Origin: Siphlonurus alternatus
Taxonomy: Eukaryota > Arthropoda > Insecta > Ephemeroptera > Siphlonuridae
Direction of reading: 5' to 3'
Length of the DNA stretch: 64,000 bases
Assembly: GCA_949825025.1 (NCBI GenBank)
Contig: OX463778.1
Location: 33,868,616-33,932,615, forward strand
Shown: piece after piece, positions 61,614-64,000 of the stretch
How the letters are laid out: the number at the start of each line of letters is the position of its first letter
Position numbering within the stretch: the stretch's first letter is position 1
Notes under the pieces: generated by a model
What the model saw: only the letters and a program-made list of their open reading frames with translations
Database searches by the model: none
Told to the model about the DNA's origin: nothing
Position numbers and translations under genes: made by a program

Positions 61614-64000
61614 ACTATCAAATTGTTCTATATTTTATATTAATAAAAAAAATTCATTAAAAAAATTTAAATTAAAATATTTAAAAATATTATGCATAAT
61701 TATATTTAAAATAGCTGTTGCATGAATTCCTTTATGTGTCACAGAAAAATTATAGAAGTTTTTATATTATATGTGGAAGTTGTTATCTCGACCCAGCATT
61801 TATATATATATATATAGGTCATGGAATACGCACCTACCATTTATTATTTAAAATATTTCTTCCTCTGTGGAAAATATATTTCTATAATCTACCAAACTCA
61901 TCATGTGCTACTAAAAAACATAAAATATATATACTAATTTTACTATCTTGATGTTTTTAAAGACAATACCGTAATGAAAAATAGTTATTTTATACATTGT
62001 TATCATTATAGCTTTTTTTTTACTACTATTTTTTATTGAAAAAAGATAAGCATTGTTGAAAATCAGAATAAATTTCAGCAAGTTCTACTTTTACTAGAAT
62101 CCATTATTTAAAAAAAAAATCAAATTCCTCATTTAATCATTTTGTTTGTATACAGTGAAAAACTTGGATCACGTCAGGATAAATAAAAAAAAAGTGAAAA
62201 CTGTAATCGTTGTGTTGTATTTTACTATCCTTGGGGAGGCAATATGACGTGAAGGGATGGTCCATCTATAATCGAAGGGGTTGTTGAAAGCAGGGGTGTC
62301 ATCACATATGCACTTCTAGAGTGATTGTGCAGCGGTTTATTCCCAATAGACAACGCTAGCCCAGCGTGATTTGATCGAGAAACTTTTGAGAGAAAAAGGG
62401 GTGAAAGGAGTATTTGTGCGCAGAGAAGAGCTCAGCGCGGGGTAAATTGGCATGACGTAAGTAAGGGATGAACTTCTGGAACTAGGTTACTGTTAGGGGG
62501 ATGTGACAGATAAGATGTATTTTCCAAAATAAGATATTATATAATTGGTTAATTGAGCAAAAATTGTCTAATCCAATTATTTCAAAACTATTTCAAGTTT
62601 ATTATATATCGATTTTTTCAGAAAATTTGTATTTTTACACAAGTTACTTATTCTTTAGCTATAACGATTTATTGTAGCAAGATAACATTGCAGATATGTG
62701 ATTTAAAAAAAAAATCATGATGTATTCGGTTAAATGATTGTATAAACTTAATACTCTATACTGTATTATTAAATTACAGTATTTAATTATATTTTGTTTA
62801 ACTTTGCAACCTTATTATTAAGTTTTTTCATTTACGTTTGAATTCACAAACTTTTAAAACGAAACTACATTTCAAATAAATTCTTTTACAAATTTTTTCT
62901 AAACAATTTTATAACACGCTATTATGATATTGCATTGCAATAAGATCATATATATACTTAACATTTTTGTTTTAGGTGAAAACTGGATATACAGTATATA
63001 GTCTGCGTATGCAACTATATATATTGAAGCCGCAGATCAAATGGGTGTACAGACCATTTTCATTACTATACAGGTCGTTATCAATGAAATTATATAAGAA
63101 AATAGCCTTTACCTGCAATGGCTTTTATACCCGTTTGATCTGCTGATTTTTTAATACATCGTAACTGCTGTAACTCCTATATAATATAATAATTATATAA
63201 CACTGTCAAGTTCAGCATAAACATGATTTTACTCTCCTCTCCACATTGGCTTTTCGTTAATATTGGCCAATATGCATTAGCCGAGTTCCTAAGAGATTAT
63301 GTAAGAAAGCTGTGACACGAAGCAACAAAGGACTGGGTGATAAATGTTGAAAGTTATAAGAGGGAAGAGTAAAATGACGACAACTCGGTCTCAGCAGCGA
63401 CTTCGCACCCTCGCACAACCACAAGAATGGAGAAATTGTTAAGTCAATAAATTACAAATTATAAATAACGGCAAGAAATCTGCAGAAAGTATAAATAAAC
63501 TTTAATTATTACAGTTTTCGCATGCGATATAATTTGGTGAGGTGCTAGCACTATAACTTTTCAAAAGAAGAAAACACTTTGATATAAATTTTAAGAGTAA
63601 TTTGAAAAATCGACGAAGTAAAACAATTTTTAAAATTAGAACAGTTTGATTGTACGCTCAGAAAAATGTTTATAGTTTATACTACGATGAGAAACCATAT
63701 TCCTCTCCAGCCATGATAAAATTAATTTCACACCGGAAGTAACCGGAAGTCCCCCCACTTAAATTTTAAAACTTTAAAGAGACAAGACCATAAAGCTCTA
63801 TCCTTTCTATAAGCTTTCAGATATGAATATCAAGACCTCACTCGTGGTTACTTTAGAGGGAATATAAAATTTGTTTTACTGTAGTTGTAACCACAGTAAA
63901 AATGCGTACGTACTATTTGACGTCAATGATTTTAATACTATATATATAATATCTAGTAAACAAAAAAATAAAACTTCCTGTATTTAAAACCATTGTACAG
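61614..64000. other. Non-coding DNA, no supported gene
   Basis: AT-rich with more balanced patches at 62230-62530 and 63220-63420, the latter with TTAATATTGGCCAATATGC, a short inverted CCAAT motif. A TGACGTCA lies at 63918-63925. I see no gene. Confidence 0.5.

Overview
The window is AT-rich eukaryotic DNA (roughly 30% GC by eye). It has long A/T runs, (GA)n, (TA)n and (CAG)n microsatellites, many terminal-inverted-repeat transposons, a tRNA-like SINE head and hammerhead-like cores. This fits an animal genome, most likely an invertebrate; I cannot name the species. There is no operon, rRNA or CRISPR signal and no recognisable conserved housekeeping gene. The longest open frames are about 110 codons. 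My rough estimate is that chance alone would give about this at the present base composition, so I read the window as an intergenic desert or the inside of one or more very large introns.

Layout: 1-3.2 kb is simple AT-rich DNA with a two-unit tandem duplication and a hairpin. At 3.18-4.10 kb lies a mariner-like element with 157-bp inverted ends. At 8.90-11.87 kb there is a 2.97-kb element with 15-bp inverted ends and TTAA duplications. It contains a small TA-flanked hairpin element and three copies of an odd repeat with a tail of GGGTTTTTTTTCC units. At 13.8 and 18.4 kb are two members of one small hairpin family. At 23.34-27.59 kb is a second TTAA-flanked element, built as a long inverted repeat. 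A younger hairpin is nested in it, and its spacer holds a SINE-like tRNA head and the best hammerhead-like core. At 30.16-33.83 kb is a near-perfect palindrome with 1.3-kb arms. Further small inverted-repeat elements lie at 34.7, 35.8, 39.3, 43.1, 47.0 and 61.3 kb.

Two places have a plausible coding signal. At 48.92-50.70 kb an element with CACTG/CCGTG ends (CACTA/EnSpm-like) encloses what reads as a complete small gene on the minus strand: TATA box, ATG, two introns with phase-matched splice sites, stop codon and AATAAA. Its 108-residue product is not recognised. At 42.8-43.1 kb an 85-codon frame with ordinary amino-acid composition stops a few bases before a hairpin element. The right third of the window (50.7-61.3 kb) is AT-rich DNA in which I see almost nothing.

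The genes do not form a pathway. The organising principle is repeated insertion, nesting and inversion of DNA transposons. The palindromic octamers TGACGTCA and TGCATGCA are clearly over-represented, partly because of these elements.
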